DNA of 64,000 nt from positions 9,969,401-10,033,400 of the forward strand of contig NC_080716.1 of NCBI RefSeq assembly GCF_019097595.1, in the 5' to 3' direction. This stretch comes from Hemibagrus wyckioides (lineage: Eukaryota > Chordata > Actinopteri > Siluriformes > Bagridae). A program made the translations under genes and the position numbers. This document shows, in pieces, positions 53,701 to 64,000 of the stretch (its first letter is position 1; every line of letters starts with the position of its first letter). The notes under the pieces are model-generated. The model was not told where the DNA came from, did no database searches, and saw only the letters and a program-made list of their open reading frames with translations.

Positions 53701-56643
53701 TAACATACACTTGCACCAGAGTTACAAAAGAATGTGCATGTATGTGCCATGTGAAATCATTCAAGCCAGCTCTGGCTTATCAGTGATGTCAGTAAAGAAC
53801 GACACTCCCATTCAGGGAGTGTCGCAAACCGCGTTACAGAATACCTACTTAACCTGTGCTCTAATATTGGAACCTTCGCGTTTAGAGAAATGAGAAAGAA
53901 TAAACTTGCATGATTATCTGATTGGTGCTGACGAGACAATAGACAAAGCCGTTTTGTTAGAATTGCCAGAGCTAACCGAGCTAACCTGCTTAACGCTGCA
54001 GGATTCAACAGATCTCTATTACAGCATGCAGCTGAGACAGCGCTTCAAGCAAACTGTGTATGCGAGTACACACACAGACAACGGATACCACAAGAAAGGA
54101 ATGTCCCTGTGCCAGTAATACCACACAAACCGACAAAGATTAAGGTTTAGAAACCATGGGCAACGTCTCATTCAGTTCACCCAGCAGGAGTGTGTGCACA
54201 GAGCAAGTACAGACAAGAACTTGGAATCAGATAATGATTTCGGCTGCTTTCACACTTGGCCCTGCTTTTCTCAACTGCAGGGCACGTTTTAGATGTAATC
54301 CTATGGGATGCCGGGGTTTAAATAGCGCTTCCGTCTGCTTGTTTTTTTTGCCTCAATGTGGAGCACTGCCAAAGTTGAAAAAGGTTCAACTTTTCAGAAA
54401 AGTCTCAGCGGCATCAAGAGATTTTAACCCCCTGACCAATCAGGTCAAAATTTGGGGGTCAAAAATATTTACATTGCTAATGACTGAATATAAAGTGATT
54501 TATACATAATGAGAGTTTCCTTTCCCCAATATGTGCTGTGACATACTACTGGAAGTGTAGCTGTGCACACAAATATACCAATCAACCTCTCCATCACAAA
54601 TGAAACTAATGTTTATAAATAAGAAAAAGGCTAATCTAGATTAGCCTAAACTTTATTCAAGCCAATCCTAGCTAGTATGGTAACTTGTAAGAGCATTGTT
54701 ATGGTTGTATGCTGCATTCGACGTGTCGTAACTTGTAGCTCGTATTGCAGCCCCCTTCATTTTTACTTGGGATGGTTTCTGCACACCAAAGTTTAGCAAG
54801 CGATGCGAGTCGTGCTGTATACAACCTCTTTCCTAAATCTATAACACACTGACTATACATTTCCCCTATGTCGCAGAAGAAAATATACCTCACTGTTATC
54901 TGGCTAACAAAAGGAGAACACAGGTTGAGTCCATGGGTTTTTCCAAATTGGTATCTTGAAGACACTGTGGTTGAAAATGGCGGAATTTTCCAAGAAAGCT
55001 CCCAGTTCCAAGGTAACGTAGTAATAGCAAGAAGTGCTGCTTAAGCCCAAGCCAGCCTGGATGAGATCAGATATTCGATGCTGCAGCGAAATAATCATGA
55101 TGTTATGCAATAATCTAAGCCACAAGATTAATCCCTGTAATTTTGCTGCCAGCCAAATCCCCCTCCATGGACAGTTTTTAATCTGAGAAGTTCTGCGAAT
55201 GAATTTAGAGAAGTTGTTTTCTCCAAGGCTGCGCATTTATAATGTTCCTCACTCCGGTATTACAGCAGTACAGCTAAGAATTAAAAGGAAACAAATTCCT
55301 TCTTTTCACGCCGCTCTCCCTGCTGTAAATAACATTTGCACTAAGCTGAATCAGACTATCGACTTCGAATGGAGGAGCTGCTTGGGGAATGCAGTGTTTG
55401 TAAATAGAAAGACAGACCGCGAAAGCATGGCTTCGCGTGCAACTCTGTAAATTAAGCTGACATTCTCACAGCACTGCAGAATCGCCATGGCATCCTGCCG
55501 CTACTTGCCAATCAGAGCCAAGAGAGTGGTGGGGGGGGGGGCTTCCTTCCGAGTCCATTCATACCACAAAAGCCACCTGCTGTGCCTGTCAAAAGCTGGA
55601 GCGATGGGGTGAGGGGGAGAAGGAGGGACACGAGATTGGAGATGAGAGAAAGTTGAAGGAAAACTTAAAAGGAAGGAGGGAAAGGCTGGGCATTGCATTG
55701 CATAACCTCTCTATAGTAAACAGATGTGTGTGAGGAGTCAGGGTAAATCCATTCTGTCTCTCATTATACTTGCCTTGCTGCTGCTCAGACAATCTGATTA
55801 ATCCGATTTCCTTTTAAGAACTCACAGGGCTCCAAATGAGTCAGGAAGCGATGTGAAGGAGTGGTCTGTATCTGTCTGAAATAATCACTTGACAAATAAA
55901 CAACGTGTACAGCTTCTAATTCACATCATTCACGTCGTCGATTAAATCCTAACTCCTGTAATCGTTCTTATGGTGTAGCTGATTCGGTTGCTGTCCTTTT
56001 TCTGGATGCATCTCCAGTCATTCATACTACAAAATAAAGTTTACACTTCTTTAAGTTCTATACGTCCAGATTTTTGCCTGTGACCAAGATGATAAACACA
56101 GAAAAGCAGCTGTTTTTAAAAAAAAAAACAAAAAAAAAAACACGGAATTCAGCCACCATTGAGTTTCTACTCCTGAACAACTCCGGCACTTCACATAAAA
56201 GTCTGAGATAGAGCTCATACACTATTAACACCACAAGAACGTTAGAATTCAAGCATATGAACTGGACTGAGAGAATCACGGTGGCTGAAAGCTGAGACCT
56301 CGGAAGCTCTTTGTGTTTGTTCATCTGTTCGTTGCTTGAAACTCATCAGACTTGAAGCTGCACTCTCACATCTGCTTACTGAAGATCTCGCTTTACCCGG
56401 GGCACCACATGTCTTTTTTTTTCCAAATAAGTGGCCTCGTTTTTTGAGACCGAATGGAAAGTGCAGTGCAGACACACTGAAACTGGCAGAGTTTTTGCTC
56501 CATTCAGAGACATGGAGCATAGTTAACTTCACTGCTTGTGTCTATCCACAAAGTAGCCAGATGTAAGGCACTCAGCTTGTGAGCCAAAATATTAGTCCTT
56601 CTAGGATAACAAGGAGACAAAATGTTACTGAAAGCATGCAAGG

Positions 56644-56732
56644 TTGTGTGTGTGTGTGTGTGTGTACCGTTGTGTTGCATGACAATGAAAACGCCTCAGG
56701 GAGAGCAATGCAAAGTGTGTGTGTGTGTGCGC
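56644..56732. repeat. Two (GT)n microsatellites
   Basis: (GT)n runs occur at about 56,644-56,665 and 56,716-56,731, the second passing into gcgcgcgc. Confidence 0.9.
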
Positions 56733-56982
56733 GCGCACATGATGTATGAATTCCCTGGCAGTGATCAGGAAAACTGCTACAAAAATCTGTTCCATTCACT
56801 AAGTCCACAAAGCTTTAAGCAGCACTGGACCTGAGGAAACCTTTGGGAAATGGACTGAGGCCTGAAATGATGATGTGAGAGACACAATAAAACAAAATGA
56901 GTGGAGTGTTATCACAAGGGATCTGATTGAGTGGGCCTAATGTTTGCATGGAAATTAAAAAGTCAGACATGAACTTTCATGG

Positions 56983-56999
56983 AGGGAGGGAGAGAGAGA

Positions 57000-57039
<40 letters not shown>
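56983..57039. repeat. (GA)n microsatellite
   Basis: A 55-bp (GA)n run with a few G insertions is read directly. It lies about 200 bp from the candidate yes1 exon 1 donor. Confidence 0.95.
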
Positions 57040-57040
<1 letters not shown>

Positions 57041-57244
57041 ACGTTTCATTACACAGATCGCTCTACGCCAAAAGCAAACGCGCGTGTCTCTACCATTTTC
57101 TCCTCCAAGTACTTTCGACGCACAATTCCAACAAAATGACTCGAAAGGAAATTACAAATAAACTCAAACCATATTGTTTAAAAAAAAGAAACAACAACTA
57201 TGAAACCGGACACTGGATAGACTTCCGCAGCCCAGTTTCCTTAC

Positions 57245-57965
57245 CTTCACGCAAACCTGTCTTCTTTTATTTTCATACGTCTTTTGACTTCCACAGACTC
57301 GGGAGACACAGAAAAGTGCAACTGTTTGCTACAAAATGAAAATCCCAGTCTGCCGCCTTGATGTTTCCATGCTTCACATAACAGCCGCGAACCTGGATGT
57401 TATTGTTATTGTTGATACAATCCGTTATAGAAATCCGGTCGCGTCACTAAACAGGAGAACAGAAATGGAGACCAAACAGTGGTAAAGAAGGGGAGAAAAA
57501 AAATAGACTAAACCGGAACCGGTAGAGATTGCATGGCTATGCTAGCATGACAAAAAGGCAGCCTGAGGAATTGAGTGCTTCCCACAGCCGGACGCCTCCT
57601 TTTTCCTTTTTTTGCCCGCTTGATTCAACTTGCACCAATGGCTGTAGGCCAAACGGCTCCCTGCCCCCTGCATAAGTGCACTATGTCGCCTGTGAAATAA
57701 TGGCTTCTAGACGCAGAGTAGCGCACTTTATGTTCCATATGGAGGAATTTGGGATTGGGCCAATGCATCCCACAATATGGCCGCCTCGGGAATCTCTTCC
57801 GGGGAGAATATCTGTCTGAATCGGCAAATGGGAAGCAGATATGATTTGTCAGCAAATTTTGTGGAGGCGCAAATATCGCAGTTTCCTCGCTTTGTCTGAA
57901 CCGAGGGGTATTTTAAACGTAGGGTACTTTCTGGTGAATGTTTTAAATTAGGTTTCTACCGCCCC
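57245..57965 (-). promoter_or_regulatory. yes1: Candidate yes1 promoter and non-coding exon 1
   Basis: This is the most CpG-dense stretch upstream of yes1. On the minus strand a consensus donor (gtgaag|gtaagg) has its GT at 57,244-57,243, which would end a non-coding exon 1 at 57,245. CCAAT boxes on both strands occur near 57,755-57,765 and a YY1-like gcggccatattg near 57,772-57,783. No strong TATA was found. Part of 57,640-57,790 (agtgcactatgtcgcc type) resembles a dispersed fish repeat, so some CpGs may belong to it. This is inference; no transcript was seen. Confidence 0.35.
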
Positions 57966-58041
57966 CTGCCTGTAGGTTACATTTAATGACGCTTTGTTTT
58001 TCCTTGGTTTTTTAATCCCCCTATCCACCAGGACAGAGTGA

Positions 58042-58530
58042 TACACTATATTGCCAAAAGTTTTGGGACACCCCTCCATTGTTGTTTTTCAGGAGCTGGG
58101 TTTGGCCCCTTAGTTCCAGTGAAAGGAACTCTTAATGCTTCAGCATACCAAGACATGTTGGACAATTTCATGCTTTGTGGGAACAGTTTGGGGATGACCC
58201 CTTCCTGTTCCAACATGACTGTACACCAGTGCACAAAGCAAGGTCCATAAAGACATGGATGAGAGAGTTTGGTGTGGAGGAACTTGACTGGCCTGCACCA
58301 GAGTCCTGACCTCAACCTGATAGAAAATCTTTGGGATGAATTAGAGTGGAGATTGCGAGCCAGGTCTTCTCGTCCAACATCAGTGTCTGACCTCACGAAT
58401 GCGCTTCTAGAGGAATGGTCAAAAATTCCCATAAACACACTCCTAAACCTTGTGGAAAGCCTTCCCAGAAGAGTTGAAACTGTTATAGCTGCACAGGATG
58501 GGCCAACTCCATATTAAATACATGTGCATG
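58042..58530 (+). mobile_element. Tc1-type fragment, second subfamily (left arm)
   Basis: It starts with the terminal sequence cactatattgccaaaagttt, then jumps directly to the C-terminal half of a transposase gene: the [15 protein letters not shown] block, then [11 protein letters not shown] around the second Asp, and LNLIENLWDELE with the Glu. The N-terminal half is deleted and the reading frame shifts between 58,250 and 58,269. It ends near ccaactccatatta. Confidence 0.85.
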
Positions 58531-58559
58531 GAAAGACAGATATCCCAGTTTTGGTCTGG

Positions 58560-58792
58560 CTCGCAGACTCCGCTCTATTCCTCCCAAAGGTGTTCTATCA
58601 GGTTGAGGTCAGGACTTGTCTTTATGGACCTTGCTTTGTGCACTGGTGAGCAGTCATGTTGGAACAGGAAGGGGTCATCCCCAAACTCTTCCCACAAAGT
58701 TAGGAGCATGAAATTGTCCAAAATATCTTGGTATGCTGAAGCATTAAGAGTTCCTTTCACTGGAACTAAGGGGCCAAGTCAAGCAAAGGTCA
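58560..58792 (-). mobile_element. Tc1-type fragment, inverted (right arm)
   Basis: It is the reverse complement of the same transposase region as the left arm. It reads on the minus strand from CFSGAG-side sequence ([16 protein letters not shown]) through the [14 protein letters not shown] block to [11 protein letters not shown]. About 45-60 bp between those last two blocks is deleted. Together with 58,090-58,330 it forms a long imperfect hairpin. Confidence 0.85.
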
Positions 58793-59984
58793 AAAAGTTC
58801 AGTCTCAGGCATCCTCATACCAGAGTTTTCCACATGTTTGCTGCATCTGGAAATGAGGTTTTATATGACTTTATTTTTCTTTATTTCTATTGATTGCTTT
58901 TTTCTAGCCACTCATCCATAAAGCCCAGCTTTATGAAATGTCCAGGCTGTGGTTGTCCTGAGAACAGATTTAATTGACATTAAACTAGCTTATAAAGCCC
59001 CCAAAAGAATTTATATTTTATGTCTAAAGTAAAATAAAGTATAATATAAAAATACAAAATCCAATTTAAGTGCACACAATAAGGCAGAAGGTGTGGAGTA
59101 ACAAAGTGTAAGGATTTTTAGTTACTGTCAAAGTGAAAGAAATGAAATTCGAAGAAATGAAAGTAACACTTTATAGCGCTGAACTAAAATGACAATGTGA
59201 CAGTAAAGTTACAACATAAAATGGACATGTAAAGATAGCCAGTGACAACCTGGTGGTGAGAATAGACACAAGGCAATTTAGTAGCCCTGATAGTGTCCAC
59301 GAAACAACTGTTTGTTAGCCTGGTTGTCTGTGACTGGATGTCTGGTAACATTTGCCAGAAGGCAGACATCTGATGTGATTTCCTCAGCCACTATGACTGA
59401 TAAATGTCACCAATAAAATTGGAAGATTGCTGCCTGTGATAAAATCTGTTCTTTCACCCCCGACCTTGGATTAAGACTAGGTTGGGTCCTGGGGCTAAGA
59501 TGGTTCCATGTTGGTGTGCTTTGTTTCTGTTGTCACTCTTCATTACCAGGTTGGCATGACCTGACCAATTGGATAAGAGACAGACCTGAACTAAGATGCA
59601 GACGTGTGAAGTTAAAGGTTGCACATTAGAGCCCTGGCATTAGCTGACTGGCTCAATCTCTGCTTGCATGTGCTTGCTATTATTAAATAATTATGCTTTG
59701 ATAATATTTTGTTATATTTGCTCTTTTTTCTTGCTGTTAGTGAATGTGTGTAGATTAGCTCATTGTTGCGTATCTATTGAAAGATATTCACTGAATAAAC
59801 TCTCCTCACTTTCACCCCTCCCCAGCTAGTCAGTGGAATTCTAACATGGTTGGGCCCCAGGGCTTAAGCCCTTCTAAGCCCATATGTTAATCCATCCATA
59901 CTGCCTTACCTTACAGTGACACAACCACTCAGGATCATCTATATGGAACAGCATTATACGTTTGACAGGTAGCCTTACTACACA
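58793..59984. other. Unassigned DNA
   Basis: AT-rich sequence. No exon, RNA or named repeat was recognised on either strand. Confidence 0.5.
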
Positions 59985-60290
59985 TCTCTCTGGGGGGTTG
60001 GGGGGATTATAATTATCTTGACTGGTTCGATTGTGTTAAATACCAAGCTGTAATCAACGAATATAAGAATCATGTACATTGTCAGGCCAGTGATACAGCC
60101 TGTACATCTGTTTGGAGAGAGTCTGTGGTGGCATGGTGAAAATGAACAGATGTGGGATTTAACTAGTTGGTTGAAGCATTTCATAATAGCAGAGGTCAGC
60201 ACAAAGGGGCAAGAATCAGTCTAGCAGGAGACAGACGGTTTCTTGGGAATTGGAATAATGGTGGCTGGTCTGCCAGGCTGAGGGAAAGGT
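59978..60290 (-). pseudogene. LINE reverse-transcriptase relic
   Basis: On the minus strand the frame reads LTSAIMKCFNQLVKSHI, then LIFVDYSLVFNTIEP. These match the RT blocks before and at the first catalytic Asp (xVDYSSAFN type) of L2/Rex1-like non-LTR elements. Upstream, in a shifted frame, is a segment like IPIPKKPSVS. About 70 codons of the expected intervening sequence are missing or altered. It is a small dead fragment. Confidence 0.65.
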
Positions 60291-62129
60291 TAAAGATGTC
60301 AGATTTGTTTGTCATCTAGCAAGGCACACAAACATCATAGCATACATTTGATAAAGCCCTCTAGAGATATGAGTTTATTCAATATCTTTAGCTAAGTTCT
60401 GCTAATAATAGACTGAAGAAATAAAATATTATAAAAGATTCACCTGGTCTTTTTCCAGTCTTCAGCTGTCCAGTTTTTATGTTTTGCCCCATCTATACTT
60501 ACTGTATAAACAAACACTGTATTTCAGCCTTTTACAAGTCGTTGTCCCCTATTTTAAATCTCTAAATGAAGCCTTTTCTATTTTATGCTGCTGCCCTTAC
60601 AGCTTCAAGTACCTTAAATGCTTTACTAGACCATAAGGATGAAGATACCATAAGGATGAAGCTGAGAAAAGTCACAACTATATACAACTCACAACTGTCA
60701 AATGACTAGAGACAGCTTAGAGACCAACGTCTTGCTTTTCTAACAGGAGCAGATCCAAACCATTTTTTTTTTTTTTATGTTTCTATATAAAACTTGTCTA
60801 CTCGCCCAGTTGTCTCATCTCATGATTACAGCATGTTGGCAGTTACATAGAATAGACTTGGCCAGCTGGGACCACTAGAAAAAAATGAAGAAAGAGCTTG
60901 GACAAGGATATTTTAAAACAATTCTTCATGTTAACCTGTTAAAATCCCAACTTGACATTCTTTAGGTTTATAGCGACATACTTTGCACTATTAGTTTCCC
61001 TATAATCACTAAATAATCCATAGTAAGTACTGAATAATGTGCTTTAAAATTAAAGGTTTAACTGAATAATGAGCTGTGACTTTAAGGGACAATAACATAT
61101 GCAAAATGTTTATAAAATACATAGCTGAACTATTATAGCAGTTAATGTAAATTAATGTTTTTTGTTTTTTTACCACAAACACAGTCATCGTGCATAATTA
61201 ATTTTTATTTTAATTGCTTTAAAATAAATAAATAATTTCAGTAATATATATATTGTATTGATTTATTTTATCTTGATTGTTTGCTTAATATGTATTATTC
61301 TATTTTATGATTGATTAATATTCAAAATTCTATTATGACTTTAATTAGTAGTAGTATTTCTTAATTACTATTTTATATATTTAAATTTTGTTTGTGTAAG
61401 CGGAATCTGATTTTACGTATTCATTCAGTGCTGTGTATGCGCATTATTCCACTATGGTAATGTGTATAATATAAAAGTGCCATACCATATACAGAAAAAA
61501 AAAAAAGAATGACGATTCAGTCATAAATCTCAATCCTTTGTATGCAATTTTAGCTTCAGCCACAAGGCTGTGAAAGGCATAATCAGAGGCCTTGGGTGCA
61601 CTACAGTTGTGGTCACGGTGACATAGATATAAAAATGGATCACATTATCCTTGGGACCCTTGAACAAAACACTTGATGGCAATTTCATTATAAATCATTA
61701 ACATTAATTCTAATGCTTCCTGTCCAAGGCAACGTACTAGTGAATCAGAATCCAGTTGAACATTGCAGGCCACAAACACACCTAGATTAGTAAAGTACTA
61801 TACAATCGTATTTGATGTGTCAGAAATATAAGGGTTACACAGGGCAGTTGAGCAGACAGCTGAGGTAAGGACATAGCTGAGTTTATTTTAATTAAAGAAA
61901 AAATATATTAAGCTCTGCAGTCAACAATATTATCAGCTCTTGAATGTTAGTCATCCCTTTATTAAAAGAAAGTACCTATTAGTTTAACTACAATATTAGT
62001 ATTAATATAGCTTACTTTCAATGAGTATCGTAAATACCTTTTAACTCATGTGTGCCCTAATTCTTATTTTTAATAAATGAAATACGCAAAGCAATCATTT
62101 TATAACCTGAAACTCTGGCCTTGGCTTAT
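60291..62129. other. Unassigned AT-rich DNA
   Basis: No coding or RNA feature was recognised. There is a T-run at about 60,764-60,776 and an A-run at 61,495-61,505. Confidence 0.5.
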
Positions 62130-62435
62130 TTTTATGTGAGCAGAACATAGGGGAGCCTGTGCCTATCTCAGGCATCATCGGGCATCAAGGCAAGATACAT
62201 CCTGGACAAAGTGCCAACCCATCGCAGGGCACATAGACACACTCACTACAGCAAATTTAGAGACTCCAATCAGCCTAGAAGCATGTCTTTGGACTGTGAA
62301 AGGAAACCAGAGCACCCAGAGGAAACCCACCAAGCAGGGAGAACATGCAAACTCCACACACACAGTGAGCAGGAGTGAGACTTGAACCCAGGATGGCAAA
62401 CATGCTAACCACTAAGCCACCGTGCCGCCTTGTGT
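62130..62435 (-). mobile_element. tRNA-derived SINE, with head
   Basis: Read on the minus strand it begins ggcggcacggtggcttagtg, with a perfect A box (tggcttagtgg) and a B box gggttcaagtctc. Then come catgttctccctgcttg, cagtccaaagacatg and gattggagtctctaaa, and the end lies near the gcctgtgcctatctc complement. The same body occurs at 37,330-37,640. Confidence 0.75.
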
Positions 62436-64000
62436 GTTTTCTATTTGTTCATTATAGCTTTTCTTTCTCATAGCTAATACTTCTTTGAATATAACTAGAT
62501 GGAGCTAAACATTTAGAGAAGATTTAAACATATTAGTTATCATAGGTCATGTTTCCTTGCTTATATGACATGAGAACAGGTGACACTTTTATAGGTAAAT
62601 GTGATCTAGCAGAGGTGCATTTCAAATATGAATCAGATTTGTCGTCAGTATTGTTTGTAAGTGAGTTCTGTGTCTTTTTACGTAATTTCTTTTGCACAAT
62701 AACTTCTTGTTTTCAATCTCCAGTGAGAACAAATATCAAGGGCTGAACAAGAGTTAATACTGAAAGTAAATCTGAAATGTATTTATCATTTTTGTAAGTG
62801 TTAGAATTAACCAGTTTCATCACAATGGCTTCGACACTCTAAACTGTTACGGTTTTTAATTAAACTATAGCTGACTACAGCAGACCATCAGCATATAATA
62901 TTATCACCAGCAGCAGTGCCCACAATCTTGTAGCCCAACCTACAGTAGTGTTAAAGGGCTGTAATTCACTTACCTTTAGCACAGCCTGCTGGACAAATGT
63001 CTATTAATCACAGCCACACTGTTATACAGTAACTATGAAAAAGAAAACTTATAAAAGAAAATAGATTTGTGTCTTGTTCATCACTCAGTAATTTAGCTTT
63101 TTTCAAAATATAACATAGCAGGCCTAATGTTTATACAATGGCTTGAGTAAGTATTTTCCCATCCAGAACCATGATGTTATCACCTGGAATTATGCCAAAT
63201 TATTTCTATTTTCTTTTAAATACTAAGTTTAATGTTGCTCCAAGGAATATTAAAAAGTTTGAATTTTTTCCAAGAAAGACATGTTTTGCTGTTTGGTTAG
63301 GTATGTTCTCTTACAAACTCTGGTGATAAACACATGTATTCACACTGAGATCAGGTGACACTTTAATCAAACGCACATCAACTCTGTTAAACTGATTATG
63401 TGACTTCTGAAGGCATCTGCACCAGAACCAATTTAAGTGTTTTATTTTTAAGTGTTTATTAAATCCAGTTCATTTCTAGCTTGTCACACAGCAAAATGTG
63501 GATAGGTTCAAGGGGTACTTAAGTACATATATGTCTTGATGTTGGAGTAATACACCTGAATACTAGCACTGCTTAATGTTCCTAAATACCTTGCACTTGT
63601 TTCTAATCGGTTTTTGGAAACTTGAAGTGTCTACTATCTCCATGTGCAGTTGAAATGATCTCAAATATGTTCCTTACCTAAAATTGTCAGATAGAATTTG
63701 TATTTAAGTTATAGCGACAAGTATTACTGCTAACTGGAATAAATGAAAAGAATGCCACACTGATTAAAAACAAACTAATAGTCTACAGTCATGGATTAGA
63801 AAATGAACATTGCTTGCTAAACAGTTGGATGCTACACAAGCTCGATGCTTTCTAAAGAGCTCTCTGGATGGCTAAGTGGCTCTACTCTGAAACAGAAACC
63901 ATGTGTTTTAAGGCAATACACTGAACAGCAGAGGGACAAACTGAAGAACTCTTCTGTTTGATGGAACCTATGAATTTTTTCTCCACTGCCATATGTAACA
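62436..64000. other. Unassigned AT-rich DNA to window end
   Basis: No exon, RNA gene or named repeat was recognised. In mammals ADCYAP1 follows YES1, but no PACAP-like coding exon was seen here. Confidence 0.5.

Larger units (their letters stand above)
40401..57244 (-). other. yes1: Probable yes1 intron 1 (about 16.8 kb)
   Basis: Between the first coding exon and the candidate non-coding exon 1 no other exon was recognised. The interval holds several simple repeats, three decayed Tc1 copies, a SINE and a full-length Tc1 element. Stretches 40,401-43,750, 45,860-46,120, 50,452-53,210 and 53,830-56,980 contain nothing I can name beyond short simple repeats. The upper limit depends on the exon 1 guess. 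Confidence 0.45.

Noticed and set aside
55501..55698. Short open frame beside a G-run near 55.5 kb as a yes1 upstream exon
   Set aside because: No splice donor in frame and low-complexity Ser/Pro composition; the CpG-rich region at 57.2-57.9 kb is a better candidate for exon 1.
58793..64000. adcyap1 (next gene after YES1 in mammals)
   Set aside because: No PACAP-like peptide exon was recognised before the window ends.

Overview
The window is vertebrate nuclear DNA, almost certainly from a teleost fish; the repeat types resemble those common in catfish and their relatives, but I cannot fix the species. The evidence is short GT-AG exons separated by long AT-rich introns, many Tc1-type DNA transposons, tRNA-derived SINEs, L2-like LINE fragments and microsatellites. 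There are no bacterial operons, rRNA genes or CRISPR arrays.

Two genes are supported, and they converge. clul1 (clusterin-like 1, plus strand) has a probable non-coding first exon near 8.07-8.12 kb behind a TATA box. Eight coding exons between 12,139 and 15,527 join in frame to 460 residues. The two five-cysteine clusters of the clusterin fold are present with the spacing I recall for clusterin. yes1 (Src-family tyrosine kinase, minus strand) has eleven coding exons from 40,392 down to 22,035, which join to 547 residues: SH4/unique, SH3, SH2, kinase and regulatory tail. All key catalytic and regulatory residues are present. Its 3' UTR probably runs down to about 19.58 kb, and its non-coding first exon may lie near 57.2-57.9 kb. 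In mammals CLUL1 and YES1 flank TYMS and ENOSF1; here only about 4 kb of mostly transposon DNA separates them.

Layout: 0-5.8 kb, broken endogenous retrovirus (protease, reverse transcriptase and RNase H relics, possible 3' LTR). 5.8-8.0 kb, minisatellite split by a SINE, then a foldback repeat. 8.0-15.5 kb, clul1. 15.7-18.1 kb, a Tc1-like element with a younger 1,248-bp Tc1 element nested inside it; the younger element has an intact transposase frame. 19.6-40.4 kb, yes1 3' UTR and coding exons, with an L2-like LINE, Tc1 relics and SINEs in introns. 40.4-57.2 kb, the probable very long first intron of yes1, with three decayed Tc1 copies, a second 1,248-bp Tc1 element (one premature stop) and a SINE. 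57.2-58.0 kb, CpG-rich candidate yes1 promoter. 58-64 kb, inverted Tc1 fragments, a LINE reverse-transcriptase relic, a SINE and otherwise unrecognised DNA.

I did not find an undescribed biological system. The most useful observations are the clul1-yes1 adjacency, the photoreceptor-type promoter motifs at clul1, the near-identical Tc1 pair with an empty-site comparison inside the window, and several foldback structures. All splice joins were made by eye from reading frame, GT-AG signals and family knowledge; no alignment or transcript data were available.
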